This document shows, in pieces, positions 50,108 to 61,757 of a stretch of 64,000 nt of DNA. The notes beneath the pieces are model-generated. The model saw only the letters and a program-made list of their open reading frames with translations, did no database searches and was not told the origin of the DNA. Origin of the DNA: Allacma fusca (Eukaryota; Arthropoda; Collembola; Symphypleona; Sminthuridae); the NCBI GenBank assembly GCA_947179485.1, contig OX359249.1, positions 49,177,402 to 49,241,401 of the forward strand, in the 5' to 3' direction. Position 1 is the first letter of the stretch. The number at the start of each line of letters is the position of its first letter. The translations under genes and the position numbers were made by a program.

Positions 50108-50593
50108 CTAGGAGAGGTTCCAACACCTGACGTGTTCTGCCCTCTTCCACCCCCTGATTGCTATATTAACCACGGAGGAAGAGATGGATACTGTAGGTTC
50201 CGGGCCTATGCCCACCCTACTAGTTCCCCGTCTTGTAGCTCTCCTTGCCATCTCATCTGCTTTCACGTTGCCTACGAGACCCGAGTGCCCCGGTATCCAC
50301 CCTAAGGTTACCCGGTTCACCTCTGCCAGTGCCTGTAGTTTATCGTGACATTCTTTTAGAATAAGAGATCTTATACAGCCATTTTCCAATGACTCCAACA
50401 TGCTTTTACTATCGGAGTAGAGGTAGATCTCTCTTCCCTCTACTCCTCTTTCTAAAAGCCAATAAGCTGCCTGAAGGGCCGCAAAGCATTCGCTCTGAAA
50501 AACAGTAGCATATTTCCCCAAGGGGGTATGAAGACATGTGAATGTCCTCTCCCCCTTCAACAATATATACCCCGCTTCCAGCCAGGTTGTCAT
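50108..50593 (-). CDS. ORF2 part 3: RNase H end
   Basis: RNase H residues continue in this frame: ECFAALQAAYWLL, LYSDSKSMLESL and GWIPGHSGLVGNVKADEMAR. A stop at 50110-50108 is in frame with the next block (50056-49772), which has a Cys/His motif (CSCKLADETMEHIICECP). Confidence 0.88.
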   Translation of the reverse strand: MTTWLEAGYILLKGERTFTCLHTPLGKYATVFQSECFAALQAAYWLLERGVEGREIYLYSDSKSMLESLENGCIRSLILKECHDKLQALAEVNRVTLGWIPGHSGLVGNVKADEMARRATRRGTSRVGIGPEPTVSISSSVVNIAIRGWKRAEHVRCWNLS

Positions 50594-51833
50594 CTCCTTT
50601 GGACCCGTCCGTATAGCAGTTTATGTGTTCCCTGTGTCTCAGCGAGAGGTCTTCCTGTTTCCAGTCTTCCCTACTCCTGAGATTAATTCCGTAATTCCTA
50701 TTAACCATGAACGTACAATTGTCTGAGGGCATTTGCAATTCCGTTATATTGATCCCCAGCCCGGTACACTGTTTTGCATGTCCCCGGGTTAGTCTATCAT
50801 ACCTCCAATGCCCATTAGCCCTCAGCCTGTGCATCGTAGAAATCGCCACGCCTTTCAGATGTATGGCTATGGGGGTCAATCCAGTTAAGCACTCTATGGC
50901 CTCCCTTGGAGTCCCCCGCATGGCTCCCGTGATGAGCAGTCCCGCCTGGTACTGCAACTTGTTCAGTGCCCCCAGACAGGTAGTCTTATTAGCTGAACCG
51001 ATCCAAGCGAAAGCACCATACTCGATGATTGGCCTGATAACTGCGGTGTAGATCCAAAGCATTCGCTTAGGAGTGAGCCCCCAGTTCCGACCAACCATCC
51101 TCCTGCTATAGCCTAGCGCGGAAGTGGCCTTGTTGCTCTTATCTCTCCAGTGCTCCGTCATTAGGAGTTTGCTGTCGAGTAAGACTCCCAAGTACTTTGC
51201 CGAAGTCTTATACTCGAGTGTGGTTTCCCCAATGGAGATAATCCTGAGTCCCACCTTCCTTTTCCGAGTGAACGGAATTATTTCCGTTTTGCCTGCATTT
51301 AGCTTAAGACCACGAGCGGGACACCACTCCGCTATTGCCGAGATTCCACGCTCCAGTATATCCACGATGGTCCCAGTATCTTTTCCTCTCACAAGCATGG
51401 CGACATCGTCAGCAAATGCCTGCGAAAGAAGTCCCGGGATCATCGCAAGTTTTGACAGCAATTCGTCTATTACTAGGTTCCACATCAGGGGGGACAAAAC
51501 ACCTCCCTGAGGGCATCCCCTAGTAACTTGCCTGTATACTTTTTTACCGTTGAGTTCTGAAAAGACTGTCCTGTTATAGAGCATAAACAGTATCCATCTT
51601 TTCAAATCTCCTGAGATTTGGAACCTCTCTAGGGCATCCCGGAATGCCGACAAAAAGAGATTATTAAAAGCCCCCTCTACATCCACAAAGGCTCCGAGGG
51701 CTATTTCTGAACTTCCCAGTGCACTCTCAATTGGAGTGATTATTCTATGCAGTGCCGCCTCTACGGAGCAGCCCCTCATATATGCAAATTGATGATTCGC
51801 CTTGAGTCTCGATATTAAGTTGCTCGTCCTCAA
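50409..51833 (-). CDS. ORF2 part 2: RT core and RNase H start
   Basis: 474 codons continuing from the previous part after a one-base shift. RT has HQFAYMRGCSVEAAL, AFVDVEGAFNN, GCPQGGVLSPLMWN and QAFADDVAML. RNase H starts with CYTDGSKG near residue 405. The frame leaves the RNase H at about 50515 through another frameshift. Confidence 0.92.
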   Translation of the reverse strand: MRTSNLISRLKANHQFAYMRGCSVEAALHRIITPIESALGSSEIALGAFVDVEGAFNNLFLSAFRDALERFQISGDLKRWILFMLYNRTVFSELNGKKVYRQVTRGCPQGGVLSPLMWNLVIDELLSKLAMIPGLLSQAFADDVAMLVRGKDTGTIVDILERGISAIAEWCPARGLKLNAGKTEIIPFTRKRKVGLRIISIGETTLEYKTSAKYLGVLLDSKLLMTEHWRDKSNKATSALGYSRRMVGRNWGLTPKRMLWIYTAVIRPIIEYGAFAWIGSANKTTCLGALNKLQYQAGLLITGAMRGTPREAIECLTGLTPIAIHLKGVAISTMHRLRANGHWRYDRLTRGHAKQCTGLGINITELQMPSDNCTFMVNRNYGINLRSREDWKQEDLSLRHREHINCYTDGSKGDDNLAGSGVYIVEGGEDIHMSSYPLGEICYCFSERMLCGPSGSLLAFRKRSRGKRDLPLLR

Positions 51834-51840
51834 GTGCTCA

Positions 51841-53496
51841 TCAACAACTTTCTCCAGTCTTCAGAAGAAAGGAGGTGAGAGATACAGGTATCCATGCATT
51901 TGCATGGCTGTAATCGCTCTTGCCTGGTTTTGGTAAAAATACTACCCGGGCTTCCCTCCATACCTTTGGGACATACCCAATTTTTAAACAGGCTGTAAAC
52001 AGCAAGTGAAGATGGTGCGCAAGAGCAATGCCCCCGTTCTTCAACATTGCCGGATATATCGCATCCGGGCCAGGAGATTTGAGTGGTTTGAAGGAGGTCA
52101 GTGCTCTGACGACCGCCCTCTCGTCCAACCAGTCACAGTGTCCTGCTTCGACCAGGTCCAACGAACCCCTGCATTGTTCGAAGCTAGTATCTTCTGGGAA
52201 GTGGTATGCCAGTAGGCTGTCCAGTATTGCCCCCGGGTCGCTGTACAGAGATCCTCCCGGTGCCTGGATCCCGCTTGGCTCCCTTCTCCCATCAGTTTTT
52301 ATACATTTGTATGCTCTTGCAGTTGCCGAAAGGTCCTCCAGGCTCTCACAGAATTTCCTCCACGATTCCCTTTTGGCCATCTTGACTGCCGAATTGTAAT
52401 TGTTTCTGGATCTTCTATATACTTCCCAGTGCTCATCATTCCTAACTGGACCTAGATTCTTGAAGGCTACTCTCGTCTCCTTCCTTAAAGTAGTGAGTTC
52501 ACTCGTCCACCAAGGTATCGCCTTCCTATTCGGATGCTCCCTTGTGCTCGGAGTGGCCAGATCGAAACTTTTCTTCAGGGCATAGTATATCTCCTTTGTG
52601 CGATTTTCAACCCCCAAAGGAGTTGCATGTATCGGACCTTTGATCCTCCCAAGTTCCTCTGTGAGTTCCCTGGTATAGGTTCTCCAGTCCGTATTTTTAA
52701 TGTTCTTGTTATAAGATCGATTTGTATTGCTCGATCGCATTTTGAATCTGATATACCTATGGTCCGATCCGCTCTCATCTGACGAAACCCGCCAGTTTCG
52801 AACCAGATCGTGAGCCCATTGGTTTGTAAGGGTAATGTCAAGCACTTCCCTCCTGACTCGAGTTACAAAAGTGGGTGCACTACCCACGTTCTCAATTGTT
52901 AGGTCATTCTCAACAATAAAGTCCATGAGAGCTTCCCCTCTCTCATTGGTATCTGTGTTCCCCCACTCCATATGGTGTGAGTTAGCATCAGTCCCAATAA
53001 TCAGTGGTATTTTGTTTTCGCTGCAATGCCTTACAAGTCCCTGTAGTTTCTCCGATGGGTGGAGTCCTACAGGTATCCCATGCGGCATGTACACGGAGAC
53101 AACTATTACAGGTTGCCTTTGCCACATAGTTCTAATAATTGTGTTGTCTCTATCACAGTATTCATTTATCAAGGAGGCTTGGATGGTTCTGGAGAGGATG
53201 ATGCAGGTTCGTGGTGACTCTCTGTCACCACCCGCTACCACCACCCTGTCCGCCCACCCCCACCCGCGGACTTTGCCTTTGTAAACGTATGGCTCTTGAA
53301 CCAGTGCAATAAAAGAAGGAGGTTTGTAGTGGGGTTGTGAGGTATTCCTCTGTAGCACCACTCGATCCCGGAGTTCGCATAGTGAGGCGACCCCCATTGG
53401 AGAGTGGTGCATATTAATTTGGATCACCTCTGTCCCCAGGTCCCGCGCCCTGGTTACACGAGATGATCCATTACTGAGATTTACACTTGTGCTCAC
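51841..53496 (-). CDS. ORF2 part 1: endonuclease and RT start
   Basis: 551 codons. APE endonuclease: QINMHHSP, ALVQEPYVYKG, VSVYMPHG, GTDANSHHMEWG and SGSDHRYI. RT begins with KSPGPDAIYPAMLKN and VWREARVVFLPKPGK. The frame ends by a one-base deletion near 51857, after SLTSFLLKT. The first codon is GTG and overlaps the ORF1 stop as GTGA, where other elements often have ATGA. Confidence 0.9.
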   Translation of the reverse strand: MSTSVNLSNGSSRVTRARDLGTEVIQINMHHSPMGVASLCELRDRVVLQRNTSQPHYKPPSFIALVQEPYVYKGKVRGWGWADRVVVAGGDRESPRTCIILSRTIQASLINEYCDRDNTIIRTMWQRQPVIVVSVYMPHGIPVGLHPSEKLQGLVRHCSENKIPLIIGTDANSHHMEWGNTDTNERGEALMDFIVENDLTIENVGSAPTFVTRVRREVLDITLTNQWAHDLVRNWRVSSDESGSDHRYIRFKMRSSNTNRSYNKNIKNTDWRTYTRELTEELGRIKGPIHATPLGVENRTKEIYYALKKSFDLATPSTREHPNRKAIPWWTSELTTLRKETRVAFKNLGPVRNDEHWEVYRRSRNNYNSAVKMAKRESWRKFCESLEDLSATARAYKCIKTDGRREPSGIQAPGGSLYSDPGAILDSLLAYHFPEDTSFEQCRGSLDLVEAGHCDWLDERAVVRALTSFKPLKSPGPDAIYPAMLKNGGIALAHHLHLLFTACLKIGYVPKVWREARVVFLPKPGKSDYSHANAWIPVSLTSFLLKTGESC

Positions 53497-54206
53497 CCCT
53501 CACCCCCCACTACTCCCTGTTCCCCTCCCTCTCTGTTCCTATTCACTATTTCGGACATATAAAGAGGTACCGACCTAAAATATAGGACCCCCCTTCTCTC
53601 CTTTAAGAACTCCGCCGAGCCTTCATCAATTCCAATTTTTAGAAAACGGCTACCACCGTTTTCAGGCCACCCAGTTCCTTGAACAAAACTTGAGTTCCAC
53701 CACCTCCAGTTCTTGGTGCTGAGTCCCGGATTTAGTGCCTCTAGTCTGCTGCAGAACGAGTCCCAGTCTAGCTTGCCCTCGTGCCTAAGGCTCAGTCCAT
53801 AATTAGTGAGCTTGGGTCTTCGAGGTATGTCCTTGGCCAGGCTTCCCTCAAAAGCTATGGTATTCCCATCTGCCTTTTTCCAGGTAATACCCCAGGATTT
53901 TTGTATTACGTACGCAGCCGCTTCCGCATCACCACAAGTAACCCAGATCCTGCCGGAGCATAGACCCGATCCAGTGATTTTGACAGCCTTCTTCTCAATC
54001 TCCCAATCTCTGTCCAGCTCCTTGTCCAGTCCTTTCCGGAACTGTTGAGCCGCACTAGCATCTAACCATTTGTCCGGCTGGCCTTGTTGGGTCACGATCA
54101 CTGCGTGAGGATCTTCCTCCAACTCAGGCGCTTCCTTTCTAGTCCTTTCCTGCGGAACCGTCTCCCACCGGGATTTTTTGCCGCTGTCCTTCATTACATT
54201 TTTCAT
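53493..54206 (-). CDS. ORF1 protein of the non-LTR element
   Basis: 237 residues. The N-terminal part is basic/acidic. A globular region from about 65 to 220 has WVTCGDAEAAAYVIQKSWG and FCSRLEALNPGLSTKNWRWW, a look found in insect ORF1/DUF4780-type domains. No CCHC knuckle is seen, although most family members have one, consistent with 5' truncation or loss. The stop codon overlaps the start of the ORF2 frame. Confidence 0.7.
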   Translation of the reverse strand: MKNVMKDSGKKSRWETVPQERTRKEAPELEEDPHAVIVTQQGQPDKWLDASAAQQFRKGLDKELDRDWEIEKKAVKITGSGLCSGRIWVTCGDAEAAAYVIQKSWGITWKKADGNTIAFEGSLAKDIPRRPKLTNYGLSLRHEGKLDWDSFCSRLEALNPGLSTKNWRWWNSSFVQGTGWPENGGSRFLKIGIDEGSAEFLKERRGVLYFRSVPLYMSEIVNRNREGGEQGVVGGEG

Positions 54207-54221
54207 TACAGCAAAAGCATG

Positions 54222-55090
54222 GAAAAATATTTAAATGTCATTATGTTTTTTACGCATCTCGATATGTTTCTAAGAAACAAGTGAACGTATCACGGATCCC
54301 AGCAACAACAAAAGGACACACGGAATATGAAAATAATCAACTCATTTACTAGTGCACTTCGTCTTATATTGAACTGTGGTGAAAAAAACTGTCGTAGACT
54401 ACAAATCACTATGATACTACCTAAACATGGGAATGACTTTAAACAAAATTAAATGGGGCTTCAAATTTACCAAAAAACCTTATTTCAGGGATTACGTCCA
54501 GCTTAATTTTGACCAGAAAAATTAACCAAAAGCGAATCGCAGAGATCGCTAGTAAAAATAACAAACAATGGAATCTATAGAAAAAGCAAACAAGAATAAC
54601 GACTGAAATTTTTTCAGTCCATCTCAGCAGGCGTGAAAATTTCGATAAATCGTTGTGCCCTTTTGTCCCAATTACAGACACTCTCACTATTGTTATGCTC
54701 AGATGCACATCCTCATGACGACAGAGCGCAGCACTCGCACTCACCTCGCAGTCGTTGTACTCACGAGTTTACTTTGAGGATGAGTACATGTTATTATACC
54801 GTGCACTCTTAATCATGAGTGCGAGTACATACCACAGATATGCTTATTAATGAGTGTGAGGACAAGAACACAAACATATACACAAGTTTTTTAAAAAATG
54901 GAATAGTCTGCACTCTGGTACATGTATATGTTTCTGTAAATCAGTACTCGCACTGTGTAATTTTGGCAATAAAGCCTTTACATTACATTAGTACAAAAAA
55001 TGTAATTTAATTTTAGGCTTGTATATATCATATATACAATTGTGTACAATTACGCAAAAAACGAAATTGTTCAGTGAGTATCACTGAGAA
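54222..55090 (+). other. Polinton-like remnant, right part, then unassigned DNA
   Basis: Directly after the target duplication, 54222-54282 continues the pre-insertion frame of 49640-49674 (MEKYLNVIMFFTHLD). Further decayed coding-like sequence may reach 54480. From 54500 to 55090 I see no gene. Confidence 0.3.
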
Positions 55091-55099
55091 TTCCAATAT

Positions 55100-58000
55100 C
55101 TATTAAAGACTACAACTTCAACGGTGCGACACAACCCACCTGTAAAAAAGAAACTCACTTTCAAAGATCCTATAGAAAATGAGGAGGACGAAGGGCACTT
55201 AGTGCAAAAAGATCCAAATTACACTTATGCCAGACGGAAGGTTTTACCCGGAGGACCAATTCCCAACCCCAATCCACAATCTATGACGTTAGATCTTACA
55301 CCTGAAACAGGCTCTACCTATCCAGCATCAAATCAACCAGCTACTGAAGAAAGAATTGAAAGACAAAAGAAGCATTGGTCAACATCCGGAACATTAGACA
55401 ACAAAAGAAGCAGACAGTCAAGAGAGGAAGACGTGTCGAAGATAGCTCTTCAATAATCCATTACATAAGATCATTTGAAAGATTTATTAATAAATATTGA
55501 CTATGGAATATTATCAAATCGATATCGCTGAATCCGAATATACCATCAGATATTCGAGTTATATTTGTCTTCATATTGATTTTTTAAGTCAAAGCTATTT
55601 AAAGGGGACAGTTGGATTCCACTTTTTATAATATGCAGTTATAAAAACGTTTTTCTATTTTAATAAAATAGGGAAAAAAGAGAAACATGCGAAATTGAAT
55701 ATTGGCCGATCCACAATATGGCCGATCAGGATGTTGGCAGAAACCTGAGATACAAACTGCTAGAGACAATTTCTCATCACTGAATCCTGAAGATAGTCGT
55801 TGGCCCTGTCCTTTTGGGGATAACTTTGCAAAAGCAAAGGAGGATGCCGAAGACATCACACAATCACATCACAGTCAAAATCGAGCGGATATTGCAAATG
55901 AAATACTAAAAGATGAAATTATTACTGAGAATGCCCGCGGGGGGAACTACTTCGAAACAATAGACACCACAGCATTCGCTCACTTATAGCTTCTATACTT
56001 AAAGAAACAGGATTAAGAGTTGAGGAAGTGTACAGACAACAATAATGAAAGTAGAAGAGCAGACATTCTTGCCTACGACCATATTACTAGCAAGGGATAC
56101 ATAATAGACCCTAAAATTAGAATGGAACAAGACCTCCATCAAGCGGAGAATGTGAACTACGAGAAACATGTATTTATGAACCATGTATACCTTACTTCAA
56201 AAGTAAATTCAATTTACGTGAAATTGAAACAATAGGATTGTTTATAGGTTCACGTAGAACAATTTCAAAATGTTTTGCAAAATTTCTAAACAGGTTTATA
56301 ATTTCAAATACTGTTATTGATGAAGTTGTAAGAAAAGTGCTAAAAAGTGGTGCTTTAATATGTAATAATCATTTATATAGAAATTCGTAACACATTGTAC
56401 TATCATATATGATGTAATACACTAGGAAGTAGTGTACTGAGTCAATGTATGGCTACTTCTGCTGAGAAGCAGTGTCAATAAAGTCTATATATATGCAGAG
56501 ACAACAAGGAAACGATTAATCCCTACTACAGCCCATTGATCCGAGAATCTCAAAGAACCAGACCTCTGAACACAAAATTGATAACAGCATTAAAAAACAC
56601 CGAGAGACAAGAAAGCCTTCAGAGACAAGTCCAATAGCTCCGTCAACAGTGCAAAAGTTGAGACAAGACCTGTCGATTTTGAGAAATATCGATTAAAGAA
56701 TACTTATGAAACCTCCACACGCGAAACCTCAGCCACCAGCACGTCATTCAGAAGCACAATCGAGAGCGGAGAAAGCCAGACTGACAACCGTGAACGTGGG
56801 ACAAGGAGAGACCATCAGGAGAACCCTGCCGAGAATTTGGACGGAAATAGACAATTTAAGACACGAGTTATTAGCACTCCAAAAAGAAATAGCCGAGGAA
56901 AACCGTGCCCACCAACGAAGGAGGGAGCAGAACCAAATCCAAATGTCAGACAAATCCAGTCACACATTACCCCAAATGTCTCCGGAAGTAAAAACCCCGA
57001 AAATCCTGCAGGCAGAGGCGACCCACGCTCAACTCCGAAAACAATTGGAAGAGACAATCTGTGACAGGCACAACAATCACAGACAGAGAGACCTGAACCT
57101 AAGGATTTTAGAACTCCAGAGGGAAGCTCAAGAATAGTTAGAAAATTCTACAGGAAAGGAACAAGATTCCCATGACTACTCAAAATAAGTTCATAACGAC
57201 TCGCATAGGACAAATCAAGGAGGAAATAGTGACAATTCAGCAACTGTTAGAGATCCAAATACAACAGTTGTTATTAACGTCTGAGATAGCACCAGCAACG
57301 ATTTCTCCAGGAAGCACAACAATACAAAGCATTCCTTCAGATTCGTCAGAATACAAAATTAGTGAAGAGGAAAGTGATTGTGTAAAGGAAAAAATCCAGT
57401 TTCAAGAGATACCCCACCCGTTTCAGAAAATCACCAAAACGACTACTATTTGAGACAGAGTAATGAACTCTTACTATCTCCACCACGTTCTAAAGTTCAC
57501 AAACCCTCAACCAAAGAAGGAGCCAGAATATTCAGTGGGAGAAGTGATCAAATTATTTACGTCGACGGAACTAAGGCAAAACGCATTAAGCACGTTCAAC
57601 TATTTTACGTAGAGCAAAAATTTGATGACAAGCTTTTTAGAGTTAATAGGCTGGATGGATAAAAACGGACGGCAATCATGCGTATCCAAGACAGCAAGGA
57701 GTAACTCATGCGAAACACCATGGTCACGAGAAGACCACAATATGCACCGACGTTTATTTTGGAAACAATATGTCAGCACGACTGATATTCAGCAACCTGC
57801 ATCAACTTTACTACCCAATGAATTACACACTTTTTGGAAGCAGTGCACAGTTTACACGGACGGATTGCTAAGAGTATTCTCATCCGAACAGAATCAAAAA
57901 ATGAGATGATCTGTCATTCATTCTTTATCGGAGCAATCAAAGAGCCCAACATCGCAAATTATTACAGAATTTTAAGAAGAGAGCCCTACTATTGCAGCTG

Positions 58001-59110
58001 TACCAGGAGGTTCAAGAAATACGCGGAGGGAAAAGAGCACCAGATGCTATGGTTTTCCTATTTAAAGACCAACCTTTTTTGCCAACAAAAACTAATGAAG
58101 CTGCGGCACCCGACATCAATATAAATCGCCAGGAGGGAGATCCATGGAAAATTGTACCATTTAAAGGAGAGATTAAAAAAACCATGAGCAATGGCACACG
58201 ATCTAGATAAGGAGAGAGAGTTTCACATTTGAGATTCATCACAGAAACAATTTGAGCCGATTACGTTGTTAAACTCACAAAGAAGAGGCTACATGGCATA
58301 ATTGATTGGGGCTAGGAAGAATTACATACAACGGTCCCATTCTAGCCATTGGAAACAACCTACTTACCTTCATGTTACTAATGGGAATAGTTACGATGGG
58401 ACTAAGACTAGAATCTACGACTAAGTCGCCAGGCCCAATGATTTTCAACAATTACTTACACAGACGTGAGGAATTCAGCCGAATGCTGAACTATTTAATG
58501 ACACCGAAAAACACGACAATATCACCTGCAACAATATGGAACGTCACAAGAGACTTCATTCCAGGGATACGCTACCACCGCCACACAACACAGGGGAAAG
58601 TATTCGTCCTTCCTTTTCAAATTGGATACAAATATGGAAAAACTCGGATACAGCAAGAGGATATAAAGCAGGGAATAGCAGCAATAACTATAGGATGGTT
58701 TTTATGACACTGGCTTATGCAGATCGATTTTGGCAAATATCACAATAATCAACCGACCATTCCAAAAGATTGGTTTATGGTCAAGTACGGACGACCCTGT
58801 GGATCACTCTACCCATACACAAGGCAGATGAGATGGAACTGCAAATTACACTGCTTATTTAAACACCACTTACAACTACCACCACAGCTACACCATCTCT
58901 ATATGTGAAGAAAACTATTTCTGTCACATCCAAAAGACAGGCAATGTTACAACACCAATACCGACAGCACCACCGCAGGAGGAATTAGCTACTTCAACAC
59001 TGGCACACAAAAATCAACCCAAACCAAGCAAAGGAAAAATGGAGGAGGGAAAGCAACAAGGAAAAAGTCCACCTTCATAAACTTAGAATGCCCAAGCCTG
59101 GACGTCATGA
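55100..59110 (+). pseudogene. A-rich, broken multi-ORF region of possible viral origin
   Basis: The plus strand is markedly A- and C-rich compared with its surroundings. It carries a run of open frames that shift often: 55124-55456, 55702-55989, 56706-57137 (coiled coil), 57172-57453, 57992-58210 and 58306-58707. In 55702-55989 the stretch GDNFAKAKEDAEDI loosely resembles the helix of parvovirus-type phospholipase A2 domains. 58306-58960 encodes beta-rich, Asn/Thr/Tyr-rich sequence like a capsid. These hints suggest an old densovirus-like integration, but no replicase was found and the evidence is thin. A non-LTR fragment (55950-56400) interrupts it. Confidence 0.3.
55950..56400 (+). pseudogene. 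Fragment resembling the restriction-like endonuclease end of an R2/NeSL-type ORF
   Basis: In two frames the translation reads SLIASILKETGLRVEEV, then SRRADILAYDHITSKGYIID and PKIRMEQDLHQAENVNYEK, then IGLFIGSRRTISKCFAKF, ending at ICNNHLYRNS-stop. The AD..(19)..D-x-K spacing fits a PD-(D/E)xK core. An AATAAA sits at 56479. It looks like the 5'-truncated tail of a retroelement. The family name is an inference. Confidence 0.45.
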
Positions 59111-59399
59111 ACAAAGGAGAGTAAATTTTCGGGTTAATTGTCAGAGTATACCGAGAGGCAGGATGGGACCCCCTGTAACATCTGAAATGATATATGGTGC
59201 CCTACAGAGCCAAATTGCAGGTATTTATTATGGTTTAATGAGAAGCAAATGCTTCACACGCGAGTTACAGAACTCAATTAGAGAGACAGATGATTTTCTC
59301 AAAACAAATTAAATATGTTTTGCACAGGATCAAACCGATAAGGACCGTTGATGATAGAATGTGTACTGATGAGGAATTCGGTGGAAGCCCAGTTCCCAC

Positions 59400-59700
59400 T
59401 TTGAATCCTAGTACTTCCCCTGATGGAAGGGGATCAGTTGATTGTACACCGATGGGGCGCAGGGCAAGTCGGACTATATTAGAGAGCGGTCCCACTTTCC
59501 CATTGGTCGTTCCTTGGATGACCAGTTCACAGCGGGAGATGGGAAATTAACTAATTTTAGCTTGATCACCTGCTTTCCTCAATGCATGAAATGTCTTCAA
59601 AGTCTTCAAACTATCCAGGGAATTCTCCAAACTAGAAATCACTCTGTAATGAGCAAAGTTATACCCTTGAAACAGATGAGCACAGGATGTCCATAGACGT
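59400..59700 (+). pseudogene. RNase H-like retroelement fragment
   Basis: 59442-59696 reads MYTDGAQGKSDYIRERSHF, resembling the start of a non-LTR RNase H (YTDG with the first catalytic Asp). It decays after about 60 residues. Confidence 0.4.
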
Positions 59701-59799
59701 TCAGCCGGAAGCTGATTTCCATAAATATTGGAAAGTTCGAGATCCCTGATAAGTCCAGGAGGGCGAGATGAGACATCGGTTACGATTATTAGATAATTT

Positions 59800-61490
59800 C
59801 GGGGAGGAATCTCTACTGGACTATTGAAATTTGCCCTATGATGTACATAAGTATAACCAGGGTTACTCAAATGAAAATGTCATGGGTTTTGATTGCCTAC
59901 CCACCTGAAATTGCACTTAAAATGCTCTAGTCATTCAGTGCCCGGATATTTTGGGCATTTTTAGCGTATTGGTGACGTTAGCAGAAACATGTACACTGTT
60001 GTTGGTCGTTCAGCGTTTTTTCCGGAGCATTTCGATATAATCGAACCCATACAGTTTTCGAAAATTTTATTGTTAAGTTTACGAAAAATCAATATGTATA
60101 ATTAATTACATAGTGGTTTAAAAATTTTTTTAAGGATTTTAAAAGAGTTGGGATTTGAAATTGTAATTAGCGTAGTGCCTGTGTAAGTTCCGAATTTGGA
60201 TGACGCCTATATTTAAATATTTTTAGCAAAAATACATAAATCTTATAAACAATTTAAAACTTGGAGCTTATGTAGCAATTGTTGGGTCGACTTTGAAAAT
60301 GGAATTTTAACAGCCCAAGTAAGTAAACCTAGGAGTCAAAAATGTCACAATGCAAAAATTATTGCATATAGATAAGTTATTTAATCTTTGTTTGTTACAT
60401 TTTTGCACAAATGTGTTTGCACGCTAAATGACTAGGTGCACAAGGAATTCTTACACCAAAATAAATAAAAAATAATGATTATATTTTCGATGAAGTTGTC
60501 TATTTCAACTTGTAACATACTGCTTTGTGATTTAGTATGCAAAGTTAGTAGATCCATAGCTAAAGCTACATATTGAAACAATTCTCGCGAACATAGCAAA
60601 AATACCTGCCTCAGGCTGAATATACCCGACTACCCAACGTGCCATAGATGCCCAAAATACCATCAAATGAAAATGCCGAAAATGCCAGGGCAGTTTGGAC
60701 AGGGATAAAGCCAAAAATGCCAAGGCATTTTTAATTTCTCTAGCGTACATATGTACAACCTCCATAATTTGCCCCCCATAAAATATCATCAAATTTTCTC
60801 CAAATTTAATCCCATCAATAATTCATTGCGGAGTGAAACAAATAAAAATTTTGAAAGATTACCTGTCGAGAAAATTTGACGATATTTGTGTGGGGGGGTT
60901 ATCTATACAGGCTGTACATATGCACATCAGAGATAAGCGAACTATGCTGGAGGGATTCATTGAGAAGGAAATCATTAGTGCACATGTTGAAGGGATTACT
61001 TTTCAATCAAATGTGACAATATTTGCTTGGGAGGGCTAATTATTAATGTTCTACATATGTACATCATAGGGCAAATCTCAATAGTCCAGTTTATGCGTAT
61101 GTATAAGTGATTAAATATGGAGTGAATATATCATATCGACAACATACATACAGATGCGCAATGATGGAGGGATTACTTTTTGGGGAATTTTGTTGAAGGA
61201 TATAAAACTATGTACGTAAAAACTTGAATTTCATTGAAATAGCGAAAATCAAAATTTCATCGACTTTCGAAAACTCAAAATCCTTAGGGGATTTAACATT
61301 AACTTTTTTTGAAAAGACAGGTCCCCCACCTGTGGTATCGTTTTAAATTTTGAAACTTTGGTGACGTGTCCTAGGAGAACGGGGCAAAATGCACTCGAGT
61401 TACATGAGTTTTGAAACATACTAGGTGAGTACTAAAACATGTGCTATGCTTTGTTTGAATCGGCTTGTACCATCCCAAAATGTTACCTTG
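59800..61490. mobile_element. Truncated Harbinger-like repeat, second family copy
   Basis: 61050-61490 matches the right arm of the MITE at 9855-10757, including GAAAAGACAGGTCCCC and CATCCCAAAATGTTACCTTG. It ends at 61490 with flank TTA. An inverted piece of its inner arm (CTATGATGTACAT) is at 59806-59850, so the left arm is incomplete. The centre has palindromic segments (60720-60920) and no gene. Confidence 0.65.
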
Positions 61491-61497
61491 TTAGTAT

Positions 61498-61723
61498 CAG
61501 AGCTATGCAGTATTTTCAAATACAGTATTTTAAAATACGTATTTTCAGACCACAAAGTATTTTGTATTTTGTATTTCAAAGTTGGTAAGCAGTAGCAAGT
61601 ATTTTGTACTAAGTATTTTGAGAGCCAGGAAGTACAAAAGTATTTGGTATTTACTTACTCTCAATGAAATATGAAATGTAATTCAAATAAAGTATTTTGC
61701 TCAAAATACTTTTCGCTGGTGTT
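61498..61723. repeat. hAT-like short element with AGTATTTT repeats
   Basis: Starts CAGAGCTATGCAGTATTTTC and ends AAAATACTTTTCGCTGG, with many AGTATTTTG/CAAAATACT units between. Ends loosely match as inverted repeats starting CAG. Target duplication is not clear. Confidence 0.4.
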
Positions 61724-61757
61724 ATTTCTGATTTTGACACTGTATGTAGCTTATACG

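Larger units (their letters stand above)
49675..54208 (-). mobile_element. Non-LTR retrotransposon with RNase H, 13-bp TSD
   Basis: A 4.5-kb minus-strand insertion flanked by perfect 13-bp duplications CAGCAAAAGCATG (49662-49674 and 54209-54221). It encodes ORF1 (54206-53493) and ORF2 with endonuclease, RT, RNase H and a C-terminal Cys/His domain. The 5' end lies two bases before the ORF1 ATG, so it is probably 5'-truncated. RNase H places it near the I/LOA/R1 group. At least two frameshifts and one stop break ORF2. Confidence 0.92.
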
